Source: Pollenia angustigena (lineage: Eukaryota; Arthropoda; Insecta; Diptera; Polleniidae). From it: 64,000 bases of DNA. The DNA is taken from assembly GCA_930367215.1 (NCBI GenBank), contig OV884056.1:87803285-87867284 (forward strand), written 5' to 3'. Below the pieces are notes generated by a model that saw nothing but the letters and a program-made list of their open reading frames with translations, was not told the origin of the DNA and did no database searches. The position numbers and the translations under genes are program-made. Shown here piece by piece: positions 23,795 through 32,896 of this stretch (position 1 is the stretch's first letter; every line of letters starts with the position of its first letter).

Positions 23795-24105
23795 ACTGGA
23801 ATGTTTTATTTTTTAACCAAATAGTATATTTATTTACCAACATTTTAAGCGTAATTTGAAAAAAAAAATCGGATGAAAAATAAAGTTTTTATTAAGAATT
23901 TTGTGGAACGACAATATTTTCATACTCAACAATTGCAAAAAATAAAAATCATAAATAAAATTGCTACGATAAAAAGCACGTGAAAGATCTGGAATGTTTT
24001 ATTTTTTTAACCAAATAGTATATTTAATTACCAAAATTTTAAGCGTGATTTGAAAAAAATCGGATGAAAAATAAAGTTTTTATTAAGGATTTTGTGGAAT
24101 TTGTT
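23795..24105 (+). repeat. 115-bp direct repeat, 193-bp spacing
   Basis: The stretch beginning ctggaatgttttatttttt at 23797 recurs at 23990. The match runs through aaccaaatagtatattta and aaaataaagtttttattaag to gattttgtggaa. Confidence 0.8.
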
Positions 24106-24394
24106 TATTTCGATCGGACTTTTTGGTTGGGTTCCACAAGGGTTTGAGTGGGACCATACACCGAAAAACACAAAAGTACCGTTATTTAAAAAACGGTACT
24201 AAGGAAAACAAAAATTACAGCGTTTTTCGTGTTCAGGAGGTCGCAATTAACTTTTCTAGGCATGTGGCGTTCTTGGTACTTTTCCAAACTTAAAATTTGT
24301 AAAGCAGTGTAATTTTGTTGATGCTTCATTGACATTTTTTTTTTACAAAGTAAACAAAACAGCACGTTTCTTTTTATCGAAACGGTATCAAAAA

Positions 24395-25454
24395 CGGCGC
24401 TGCGAAATATGGCCCCAAAAATCAATGAAAATTGAACCCAAATGTGGGGCGATTTTTCATAATGTAATATGGCCCCATTTTTTCATGAAAAATTACCCCA
24501 AAAAAATGAAAAATAACCCTAAAAATAAAATTAAATATGACCCTAAATTCGTGGTAATTCTTCATTATGAAAAATCACCTCAAAATTTATAATGAATTTT
24601 TACCCCAAAAAAGAACACAAAGAAAGTTACATTAAACATTTTCAGTGGAATTCATATGCCCGAAACTAAAAATCCCAAATTTAGAATCCCGATTTCAAAA
24701 TCCGAATAATTATACAGATTTGGTTTTAAAAATCGTACGATTGATAGCACGGTTGGGCTTTTGGCCATGCGGAAGGATTTTTTTTCTCTATGGTATAACG
24801 AACACTGGCTTTGCTTACTAAAGCTTCACGTTATAGCCGGCCTTCGGCCGTCCACAAGGATTTTCTTCTCTATGGTAAAACGAACACTGGCTTCTCTATA
24901 TAGCCTGCCGGGTGCAAGGATTTTCTTCTCTTTGGTATAACGAACACTGGTTTTGCTTACTAAAGCTTCACGTTATAGCCGGCCTTCGGCTGGGCGCAAG
25001 GATTTTTTTCTCTATGGTATAACAAACACCGGCTTCGCTAACTAAAGCATCTCTGCATAACCGGCAAGGATTTTCTCTACTTTGGTATAAGAATTCGTGT
25101 TTTTTATACTATCCCTAGAAACTTTTACATAGAATTTTATAAAATTTGTGTGAAAATGTGTGGGGTGATTTTTCATTTCTTAAAATTTGCATTTTTTATT
25201 AGTAAACGGAAAATAGCCCCAAAGTAAAAATTGTGATTTTATTTGAGGCCATTTTTCATTCCTTGATATTGGGGTCATTTTTCATTCCACTTAAAATGCA
25301 AAAACACCCTAACGAAAAAGCGAAAAATAACCCCAAAAAGACAAAAAAAAATTGCCCCAAAATTACGTGTTGTTGTGTCTCATGTAAAATTTTGGGGCCG
25401 TTTTTAATTTTCCTTTTGGGGCCCTATTTCTTGGGGTCATTTTGCGCACCGCCA
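24395..25454. mobile_element. inverted-repeat element rich in CCCCAAAA motifs
   Basis: The left cggcgctgcgaaatatggcccc region and reverse-complemented right tggcggtgcgcaaaatgacccc region match. The motifs ccccaaaaa and gaaaaat(a/t)accc are repeated many times in one orientation at 24410-24620 and in the other at 25155-25450. The centre is interrupted by a minisatellite. Exact termini and target duplication are unclear. Confidence 0.5.
24773..25085 (+). repeat. minisatellite, aaggatttt units
   Basis: Five unit starts (aaggatttt) lie at 24773, 24856, 24916, 24998 and 25066. Units contain ctctatggtataacgaacac, ttactaaagcttcacgttat and agccggccttcggc, with some units shortened. It is more GC-rich than its surroundings. 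Confidence 0.8.
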
Positions 25455-25944
25455 TCAAAAACGCATCACTGCAATGTGCTTTGATCCCTGTTTTATGTTA
25501 CTTTGCACTCTTTTAAGGCATTTAAGAGGATTGAGATAAACTTTTCATTAAAGCGTTTGGTTGGTTGGTTGGTTGAACGGAGTAATAATTAATAAAATTC
25601 CATTTTTACAATTGAATTTACATAGGAAAAATGGTAGAAGGGAGAAAGCTCTCGGGGAATTTTTATTTATAATTGGGCAGCAAATAAAATATACAAACGA
25701 TTTCATGGCCACAATAAAGTTTTAAATAAAAGACACTAACAATTACTTAGATTTAAAATATAATTAAAAATGTTGCTTTATTTTCCAATTAGTACTTTAA
25801 TCATATTCATGAAAAATTAAACCATTCCATACAATAGACTGCAAGAATTATTTTAAATAAATTGTGCTTTAATAGTTGTTAATTAGTTATTAAATTTAAA
25901 TTAATATAAAAAGCATTCAATTAACAACCACAACCAAGACTTAC
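25455..25944 (-). other. putative intron of the minus-strand gene (start)
   Basis: It follows the donor at 25944. It includes a diverged, truncated copy (25596-25682) of the 61258-61384 MITE, recognised by acaattgaatttacatagga and ctcggggaatttttatttat. The rest is plain AT-rich DNA. Extent of the intron is unknown. Confidence 0.45.
25596..25682 (-). mobile_element. truncated MITE, cagcccaa family
   Basis: Similar to 61258-61384 over the tttacataggaaaa, gaagggagaaa and ctcggggaatttttatt blocks, ending in ttgggcag. The other end is missing. Confidence 0.6.
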
Positions 25945-26060
25945 CGATTTGTATTATTCTCAGCCAGGGGCTGTTCAGCTTCACTTTTTGTAACAACACT
26001 GATGGAACGTGTCATACGTCGCGGCTTTGTGCTGCCTTCTTTGTAACCAAGATTTTCCAT
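25945..26060 (-). CDS. first coding exon of an unrecognised host gene
   Basis: On the minus strand, ATG at 26060-26058 opens a frame of 38 codons plus two bases. It starts MENLGYKEGSTKPRRMTRSI and continues SVVTKSEAEQPLAENNTN. The exon ends CG at 25945 and the next bases are GTAAGTC, a canonical splice donor. The start is supported by an in-frame TAA nine bases upstream and by the context CAACATGG, close to the fly consensus. Codon use is mixed and non-repetitive, unlike the repeats around it. The peptide is hydrophilic and basic, with RRMTRSIS resembling a basophilic kinase site; no domain is visible. The protein is not recognised. The downstream exons would lie at lower coordinates, possibly outside the window, which would make the left 25 kb intronic. 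That last point is inference. Confidence 0.7.
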
Positions 26061-26150
26061 GTTGTATTAACTAGTCTTTGTCGTTGGCGTCGTCGTCGCT
26101 GTTCCTGACACTTGTTGTCCTTCAGTTTAAGATCGTATAGTGAAATATGC
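26061..26150 (-). promoter_or_regulatory. likely 5' UTR of the exon at 25945-26060
   Basis: Directly upstream of the ATG on the minus strand lies a GC-richer, repeat-poor stretch with gacgacgacg-type triplets, typical of a fly leader. No TATA box or initiator could be fixed, and the 5' limit is a guess. Confidence 0.35.
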
Positions 26151-27780
26151 ATTCAAGAATTTCTGCTTGATTTGTTGTTTTGTATTGGAAATGTTATCGG
26201 TGCATTTGTTTATTTAATAAGTTTTTGTTTAAATTGTAAAAAAAAAACATTAAAGTAAATATGTAATTGAATATTAACAAATAACAAATATTTTATAAAT
26301 TATTATTGCAAATGTTATTTTTTTTTACTTGAATTAGGTGCAAAGTATTTTTAAAAAAAAATCGGTTACACTTTTGATTTTCTCACAATTTGTAAAATAT
26401 TTGTTTGATTTAATTTTTTTTACGATATAAAAAAAAAGTTTTAGAATATTTTTGTTTTTAATCAAAAGTTTTGATAATGTATTCATTGATTTATAAAGAC
26501 AAATATATTTAAATAATTACATAAACAATTCGGAAATGTATATAAGTTTAGTTTAAGTTTCGCGATAAATGTAATTATTAACTTTACACATGAATGCATT
26601 ACAATTTGTTTGAATTATGTACTATTGTTTTAGCTTCAAATGAATTCTATTTAATTCAAAGTGAAGTAAATTGTTTAAATAGTTAGCAAAACTATAAAAA
26701 ATTCTTTTACTTTTTTCATTAGCACCTTTAAATCACCTTTTCTACACTTTTACGACACTTCTAACGGCCAGTTTTAAGCGTTTGAACAACTTCACTCCAT
26801 TGAGTTTAGAGTACTAAGTATTTTAATTAATTAACTTTTTTTTTAGGCAGTTTAATTTATAATTTTTACTTTCATCAATGTTATTATTATTTTTGTACTT
26901 TATTATCGCCAGATTTGTGTGTTTTTTGCGTCACTATAGTGGGAGAGAGAGATTTCATGTTACGAATTACGAGATTGTTTTCTTTGCAAAAATTTAAATC
27001 TTATCATTTAATGTCTATCTTGATTGAGATAAGCAGCATCTTTTAGATTTTGTAGCGTAACTGCATAGTGTTGTTGTTTTTTTTTTTAGTTTTATCTTAA
27101 GATTACAAAAGAATGTTATAATAAAGTTTTGTTTTTTGAAATTTCAAATTATCTTAAAAGTTTTTGAAAGGTCTTGTTTATTACTAACAATTAAATATTC
27201 ATATTAAACCAAATATTTCTACTGTTAAAAAAATTGTGTATTAAAAGATTAACCTTAAATATTTTCCCTAATAGTTTTTATGCGTTTTTAACAATACCAT
27301 CTATCAAGAACGCTTTTATTTGTGAAGCAACAGAAGTGGCAGAGAAAAGAGAGCTTATTATATATACGTCGTACGTACCATCTAATACACTATCGTACGA
27401 TCTAATACACTATTCAACAAGTCTTAAGAATTCAAAATACTATTCTGCAAGTCTTAAGAATTCAACTTTCACAAAATCCAATGATTTTTGGTCTGATTGT
27501 CAAAAAATCAAATAGAAGATCTTTTTTATTAAGTTTTTCGTTTACACTATTCTTATAAGTCATGAAAAGCAAAATCTATCTTAGAATACAGTAGGTAGCG
27601 AATATAAGAAATTAGAAAAAAAAACACAAAAATGTTTCTTGTAAGCGGTTTTTATTTTAAGCAATTAATTTTTATATGAAATGTTTGGGATCGGTTTTTT
27701 TATATCTAAAGAACGATAAGAGAAATATTGTCCAAATTTGGTACACATAAAACTTGCAAATTGCAATAATTCGTTCTGCA
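26151..27780. other. AT-rich upstream flank, no supported gene
   Basis: No transposon ends were recognised. Short tandem repeats at 27370-27470 pair cgtac-atctaatacactat (two copies) with caagtcttaagaattcaa (two copies, 29-base spacing). Some of this may be promoter or leader intron DNA of the minus-strand gene. Confidence 0.4.
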
Positions 27781-27791
27781 TTTTCCAAAGT

Positions 27792-28270
27792 GATACCATG
27801 TTCACACGGACAGCAATATTCGTGTTTCGCTCTCTTATTCCTGTTTCGCGCCCCAAACATGACTGAAACGACTTGTTTCCCCATACAAAATTTTGTGAGC
27901 GAAACAGGTCGTTTCATTTTGAAACAGGCTGCGAAACAGGAAAAATGTACTATCATCTCTAATTTTGATAACAATTATCGTTAGTTTATCTGAACTAGCT
28001 CTCAAAAAAATCAAAACAAAATAAAATACAAAATAAAAATTGATGTTTAATAAAATAAAGTGATAATTATCAAATAATAATATTAATAAAAGTATTAAAT
28101 AATATATTTTTAACTTTTAATTACTTTTTTATCTGTTTTAAATAAAATCACACTAACAACACAAAAAAAATGTCAAAATGAAACCAGAATGAATCGTATG
28201 AACAGCATGTTTGACAATCTAGTTTCAGAGAGCGAAACGAGTGGTTTTTGTCGTCGTATGAACATAGCAT
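27792..28270. mobile_element. ~480-bp MITE, gttca(c/t)acg and tttcgctctc ends
   Basis: Left accatgttcacacggacagc and reverse-complemented right gctatgttcatacgacgaca match, and the match resumes at cgtgtttcgctctc / cgtttcgctctctg. The motif gcgaaacagg recurs in both orientations inside (27838-27942). No target duplication was fixed and there is no coding frame. Confidence 0.65.
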
Positions 28271-28325
28271 TATGGGGAGTATGGTTTATAACCATCTTGT
28301 AAAATTTTTACAGTCAAACTAAATA

Positions 28326-29480
28326 CTAAGCGAACGCCAGTATGGCTTTCGTAGAGGTCGCTCTACTGGAGACTTACTGGCTATTTTGGCGAAAGTAAGG
28401 TAATAAGATATTTTCAAGGCGTTTGACAGAGTCTAGGATTGTGTACTCTTGTCAAAACTTGCTGCATTTGGTTTCGGTGATAATTTCTCTTGATTTATAT
28501 CGAACTTTCTCAGAGGTCGCACTATACGAGTTGTTATCGATGGGGTTACGTCAAACGAGTTCAAGATTCATTTAGGGGTGCCGCAAGGCTCCGTTCTTTC
28601 TCCGTTATGCCCCGGTAGGCAAGCTGATAGTGAGCAAGTCTATCAGCGCCGGGGTTGCGAGTTCGATTCCCGCCAGAGACTCTGGTTTCCTGCAGACAAG
28701 CGTAGATCTTCGCGGGATTAGCTTAGGGACTTTAGAAAAAAAACTCTATTTCTTATTTTTCTAAATGGCCTCCTCTGTCAAACTTCCAACCCTATCTTCT
28801 CTTTTGCAGATGATAGCAACCTTTGCCATTCGTACTCATTTGATTATAGACCCGATATTGGTGCTATGAGGCAGAACATAAATGAAACGCTTGGCCGAGA
28901 CGGAATGTCAAAAGGGTTGATTTTAATGTTTGAAAACCCCAATGTTGTGTGCTGGCGCATAAACGCGCGACGGATCAAGGTGCCTTATATGCATTTATGG
29001 TTGGTATAATTATTGAGGAATCAGAATTTCTTGATGTTCTGGGCATGAAGATACAATATAATGACCGATGGGCAGAATATATATTCAAGGTGTCGAAAGA
29101 AACATACTTCACTCCATTTGATCTCCTTTATATTTATACCACCTATATCCGACTACGTACGGAGTACAACTCTAACGTGTGGGTCGGTGCTTCGAAGTTA
29201 AGTTTGAAGATTCTCGACCGCGTGCAGGAGAGGGCAAATATCCTTATTGGTGACAGTAGGGTGTCCAATTCTATGACTTCCCTTAGCACCGTCACATTTT
29301 GGGTTGTGTTTGCCGGTTTTATCGTTACTACAATGGGATGTGTTCTGATGAAATTAGGGATCTGGTTCAAGAAGCCCGTACGTTTGCTCGTAATACACGT
29401 TTTTTCTTGAGAGCCCATCCCTGTATCCTGCTTCCCATAACCTAGTTCCAACACAGTGCAATGCATTAGTAGGGGTAATC
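28326..29480 (+). pseudogene. LINE (non-LTR retrotransposon) reverse transcriptase, broken
   Basis: Conserved reverse-transcriptase blocks appear in order. QYGFRRGRSTGDLLA is at about 28338, a KAFDRV block follows near 28420, GVPQGSVLSP ends near 28604, and the catalytic FADDSN is at 28803-28820. Downstream is the usual C-terminal region: YIRLRTEYNSNVWVGASKLS near 29145, LDRVQERANILIGD, then FYRYYNGMCSDEIRDLVQEA in another frame near 29310. There are several frameshifts and stops (an in-frame TAG near 28434, a shift near 28940, a shift near 29290). A SINE interrupts it at 28608-28743. No endonuclease domain is seen, so it is also 5'-truncated. The clade is not assigned. Confidence 0.85.
28608..28743 (+). 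mobile_element. tRNA-headed SINE inside the LINE relic
   Basis: Head tgccccggtaggcaagctga and B-box region gagttcgattcccgccagag match the other SINE heads. A body of about 60 bases and a short A-run (28736-28743) follow. It splits the reverse transcriptase frame between VLSP and the following LFLNG-like segment, so it is younger than the LINE insertion. Confidence 0.8.
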
Positions 29481-29534
29481 TCCTGAGTGCTGGTCCTAGC
29501 AACAAAAAAACATAGCTGGCTTATTTTTCTTTAA

Positions 29535-29700
29535 AATTATGGGCGGCATTGGAGAAGTGTGCGGGGCAACTCCCGTTCAAAGACATTATAGATTTTTGCA
29601 TATCTGCAGAACGGCAAAAATTAAAATTTTACAAATTAGGTACAAGCATCTTGGTTATCAATACACAAGTTTGCGTGGCAAAAAATAAATCTATTTATAT
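29535..29700 (+). repeat. dispersed fly repeat module gggcggcattggagaagtg
   Basis: Resembles 40596-40660 (gggcgggattggagaagtgg, then cctcccgt and an A-rich stretch), suggesting the same repeat family 3' region. Confidence 0.5.
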
Positions 29701-29751
29701 CTAAAGATATTTATTTATTTAACTGTCTGTTCTTATCGCATCATGTAGAAG

Positions 29752-30395
29752 GGTATATACGATTCGCCATCGCCGAATATAGCACTCTTACTTGTTGTAT
29801 AAAAAAAATTTCCTTTGGGAATTTACATTGCAACAACAATAAAAAAATTCAAATTTATTTTTTTTTAATATGAATTCCCTAACGTAATTTTTTTTTTTTT
29901 AACAATAATATGCAGTTAGTAATAAAATTCGCATTGCCGGCGGACAACACTGTTGTTAATCAGCAACTGCAGCGACGATCAGATAACTTTAGCTCCTAAC
30001 CGTAAGCACAGTGCTTAAGCAATAGACCATTTTTTCCCTTTCAAGCAAAACTTTTACCTTCATTCTTACTAACAGTATATAAGATTCGGCATCGCCGAAT
30101 ATAGCACTCTTACTTGTTGTATAAAAAAAATTTCGTTTGGGAATTTACATTGTAACAACAATAAAAAAATTCAAATTTATTTCTTTTTTTAATATGAATT
30201 CCCTAACGTAATTTTTTTTTTTAACAATAATATGCAGTTAGTAATAAAATTCGCATTGCCGGCGGACAACACTGTTGTTAATCAGCAACTGCAGCGACGA
30301 TCAGATAACTTTAGCTCCTAACCGTAAGCACAGTGCTTAAGCAATAGACCATTTTTTCCCTTTCAAGCAAAACTTTTACCTTCATTCTTACTAAC
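29752..30395 (+). repeat. 322-bp tandem repeat, two units
   Basis: Units 29752-30073 and 30074-30395 are nearly identical. Both contain atcgccgaatatagcactct, gcattgccggcggacaacac and ctgcagcgacgatcagataa. Small differences are in T-run and A-run lengths. It begins with a ggtatata-like motif seen in dispersed fly repeats. Confidence 0.85.
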
Positions 30396-30784
30396 ATCAT
30401 CACTTGTTTATTTCTTAAGCAAGAACCTATTTCATTCGAAAAGAACTAAAAATTAGTTGTTCTATGAATATGAAAGGGTATACGAGTATTCGTATTAGTT
30501 TATTAACATATAAACGCCATAATTTTAAATTAATTTCTATCATTTGTTTTATAAATGTTTATAAATTATATTCAAACCTGTCGCTAACATCTCTATGGGA
30601 AGCTTTTTTTTATTCTTTATATTTGTTCTGTCTCACATAAATTCCCATAATTAAAAACGTAACTTTAAAAGTCGTTGAATTCGTGTCTGGAGATCTAGTT
30701 CTCTTATTAATTTTAAGCATGACACTGAGTAAATCATCCTCTTATACGCTGACTAATATAAATAAAGTCAAAAAGTAACATTTA
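30396..30784. other. no feature recognised
   Basis: AT-rich DNA without supported frames or repeats. Confidence 0.4.
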
Positions 30785-31035
30785 TTAACTAGCCAACAAG
30801 GTTTTGGACTGGAGCAACCAAATATCTTTCCTAGTGAAAAAGTGAATGTCATTATTTGAAAGTCGTTTGTATTTTGTTGGTTCGGTTTCACTTATAAGAG
30901 TCCAGCAATAGTCTCCCGGCATGCATTTGTTCCAAAATCCTTGATAATTTCTCTCAATTTTCATAAAATCTTGTTGAGCACGCTCCCCTTGTTGGTCGCT
31001 TACCGCACCTAGGTATTGTAGAAAAAAATATTATC
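30785..31035 (-). pseudogene. relic of a widespread uncharacterised arthropod protein family
   Basis: The minus strand encodes LGAVSDQQGERAQQDFMKIE, then RNYQGFWNKCMPGDYCWTLI, ending in a stop at 30785-30787. The pattern LGxxSDEQGERFHQD, RYQGRW, MADYCWxL is one I recall from many multi-copy, transposon-associated arthropod proteins of unknown function. The upstream part is in other frames and contains stops, and no start is present. It is a C-terminal relic, or possibly a last exon, as ttgtttttgcag lies upstream at about 31064-31075. The family name cannot be given with certainty. Confidence 0.55.
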
Positions 31036-31039
31036 GGTG

Positions 31040-31820
31040 TCCACGATTTGCCCAAGTTTCTGACTGCAAAAACAAAGTAATGTAATTATGCATATTCAAT
31101 TAATTCTGATATTGCATATCCTTTTTTTTCCAACCAAATATTTATCACACACAAAGCAAAAATAGCTTGAATCAGTAACACACGATCTCCCTCATAAGCT
31201 TAAATGCTACTATAATGAAGATTTAGAATGAATGTGGGCTTTCGACAAATTAATTGTGAAATTTTAGTGTCAGTATTGACTGTTTTACAGTATTGCCAGC
31301 ATGCTATAAAAAATGAACAAGATTGAACAGTCAGTATAGACCAGCTTTTATTCGATCGGATGATGTTTACTTGTGCCATAAAAGTGCAATAATAAATTTT
31401 CAAGACAATTGTCAAAAACTGGCACATAAATCTTATCAGAAACTGTGTTTCAATTTTCGTGTCAGTGTCCTAGAATTCTGGACATTGGGAAAAATACTTG
31501 GGAAATTCGGTGTTTTCCTGTTTGGAAGATCTATCTTAGATAGAACTAAGGTTGCTTTTTTTCTTCATTGGTTTAATTCTGTAGTGACGCCTATTAAGTA
31601 ACTTCTCTTTGGTATGGGTATTGGCGTTGGGGACCACTAAAGGACCCAAGTGAGCTTTTTTCTCGATTGCTTCCTAAGAAACCTAAGCTAACCTTCCTCG
31701 TGTGATGAATAGAGAGTCTAGATTGATGAGAAATCAGTGAATACGACTTTAACTTGTGATTTTAAGATTTCAATAAGATTTCTTGTAAATCCGTTCGAGA
31801 TTGTCGAATCGATTCCTAAT
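31040..31820. other. no feature recognised
   Basis: Mixed-composition DNA with only chance frames. Confidence 0.35.
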
Positions 31821-31828
31821 TATATATA

Positions 31829-32069
31829 AAATGATAGAGCCGCAGAAGAAATGCAACTATTAAAACTTCAAGAAGATCACAGTCTTAAAATGCATCACAA
31901 ATCAACACGATCTACAAATGAGTTTTGGAAACTAGTGCCACAATCAAAGTTAAGAAAAGCTGCTAGCAGTTTAGTGTCCACATATGCTATTGTGGGGAGC
32001 CACTTTGTTTCAACAATTAAGTTTATAAAATCAAAGCACCGTTCATATGTAACAGTTGAACGGAATTAA
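31829..32069 (+). pseudogene. hAT-derived (GTF2IRD2/ZBED-like) C-terminal relic
   Basis: The frame reads EEMQLLKLQEDHSLKMHHKS, NEFWKLVPQSKLRKAASSLV, then STIKFIKSKHRSYVTVERN and a stop. The order L-x-LQ-D, FWKLVP-KYP-LRK-A, FSTMKFIKSKYRSRLTDEHL is known from the C-terminal dimerisation region of hAT-type transposases and of host genes derived from them. Here the usual C-E-x-x-FS is replaced by GSHFVS, and the terminal helix is cut. Upstream catalytic parts are absent, so this is a relic; a lone last exon is less likely. Confidence 0.65.
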
Positions 32070-32287
32070 ATACCACGTTAACAAACTATTAACGCGATTT
32101 CAGAAAAATTCACAGCCATGTTACAAACAAACACACATGCCAAACAAAAGCTGTCATGTAACAAAATTTAAATATGCATAAGTATGCATGTTTGTTTTTG
32201 TTTGAAGACGTTCTCAAGAAACTAAAAATTACATAACAACTGGTGTATTCGACATTTTATTTTTATGTTGGTTCTCGTAACAAAATA

Positions 32288-32463
32288 TTATTGGAATTCA
32301 GCTTTCACCTGCAGTGAAGCTTGGTCAGCCATTTCTGATATATACATTTCTTTACATAAAAATGATTCACAAGGCAAGCAACATTTGAATGGAATGTTAA
32401 CAACGTTAGCAGCAATTGTGTTTGCAAACACAAGAAATGTCTGAAAACAATATAATATGGTTA
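32288..32463 (-). pseudogene. possible exon relic with CCLPCESFLC motif
   Basis: On the minus strand, a ttgttttcag acceptor-like site is followed by an open stretch TFLVFANTIAANVVNIPFKC, then CLPCESFLCKEMYISEMADQ, ending in a stop at 32288-32290. The cysteine cluster is reminiscent of a small metal-binding motif, but no family is recognised. The segment is copied in reverse orientation at 33400-33530 and 43556-43686, where the C-terminal residues differ. It may be transposon-borne or chance. Confidence 0.25.
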
Positions 32464-32721
32464 TTATGCTAGTTAAAAAAACATACAAGCGGGCACCTGG
32501 CGTTTTAACCTAATTCGAGTACACTGAATCCCGTGGTGATTACCGTTTTTTTTTTTAGGTTAGCTCGTGTTTTCGAGATCTACCGTTATTTCGAAAATTG
32601 AAGAGGTTGCACAACATAAATTCGCGTAGCTCAAAAACGGTTAAGTACCTATATTGAAATTATTTAAAAAAACGAAACACAAAAATAAAATAAATCTTAA
32701 GTAAAGTTAAACTTTTTTCTT
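32337..32721 (-). repeat. inverted-repeat arm, original copy (385 bp)
   Basis: Reverse complement of 33141-33527 with very few differences (for example a g at 32602). It also overlaps the outer left arm of the 32.5-53.4 kb foldback-like structure. Confidence 0.85.
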
Positions 32722-32896
32722 GTTTTTAAAAATTGGAAAATGCAGCTACGCTTCATTTTTTTTTTGGCATAAAAAAAACAAAACAAGCCATAAATGATTA
32801 AAATCTGTTGATAACTTTTGATTTTATTCAAAAAATTCAAACAGTTTTAATCAATTTAAAAATTACATAAAACTCAATATGTATTTGTATTGGAGC

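Larger units (their letters stand above)
22035..24286. mobile_element. 2.25-kb element with ~185-bp terminal inverted repeats
   Basis: The left zone 22035-22216 and right zone 24105-24286 are long inverted repeats. Shared blocks include cgccacatgcctaga, acctcctgaacacgaaaa, gtaccgttttt-a-ataacgg and aaaaagtccgatcgaaata. The interior holds satellite-like repeats and a 115-bp direct repeat. No coding frame is supported. The small hairpin aaaacggtac/gtaccgtttt lies within each arm. The family is not assigned. Confidence 0.75.

Noticed and set aside
32300..32345. Possible minus-strand start ATGGCTGACC... followed by CAG/GTGAAAG
   Set aside because: It is equally read as part of an open stretch running to a stop, and it sits in a repeated arm. 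A donor there cannot be told from chance.
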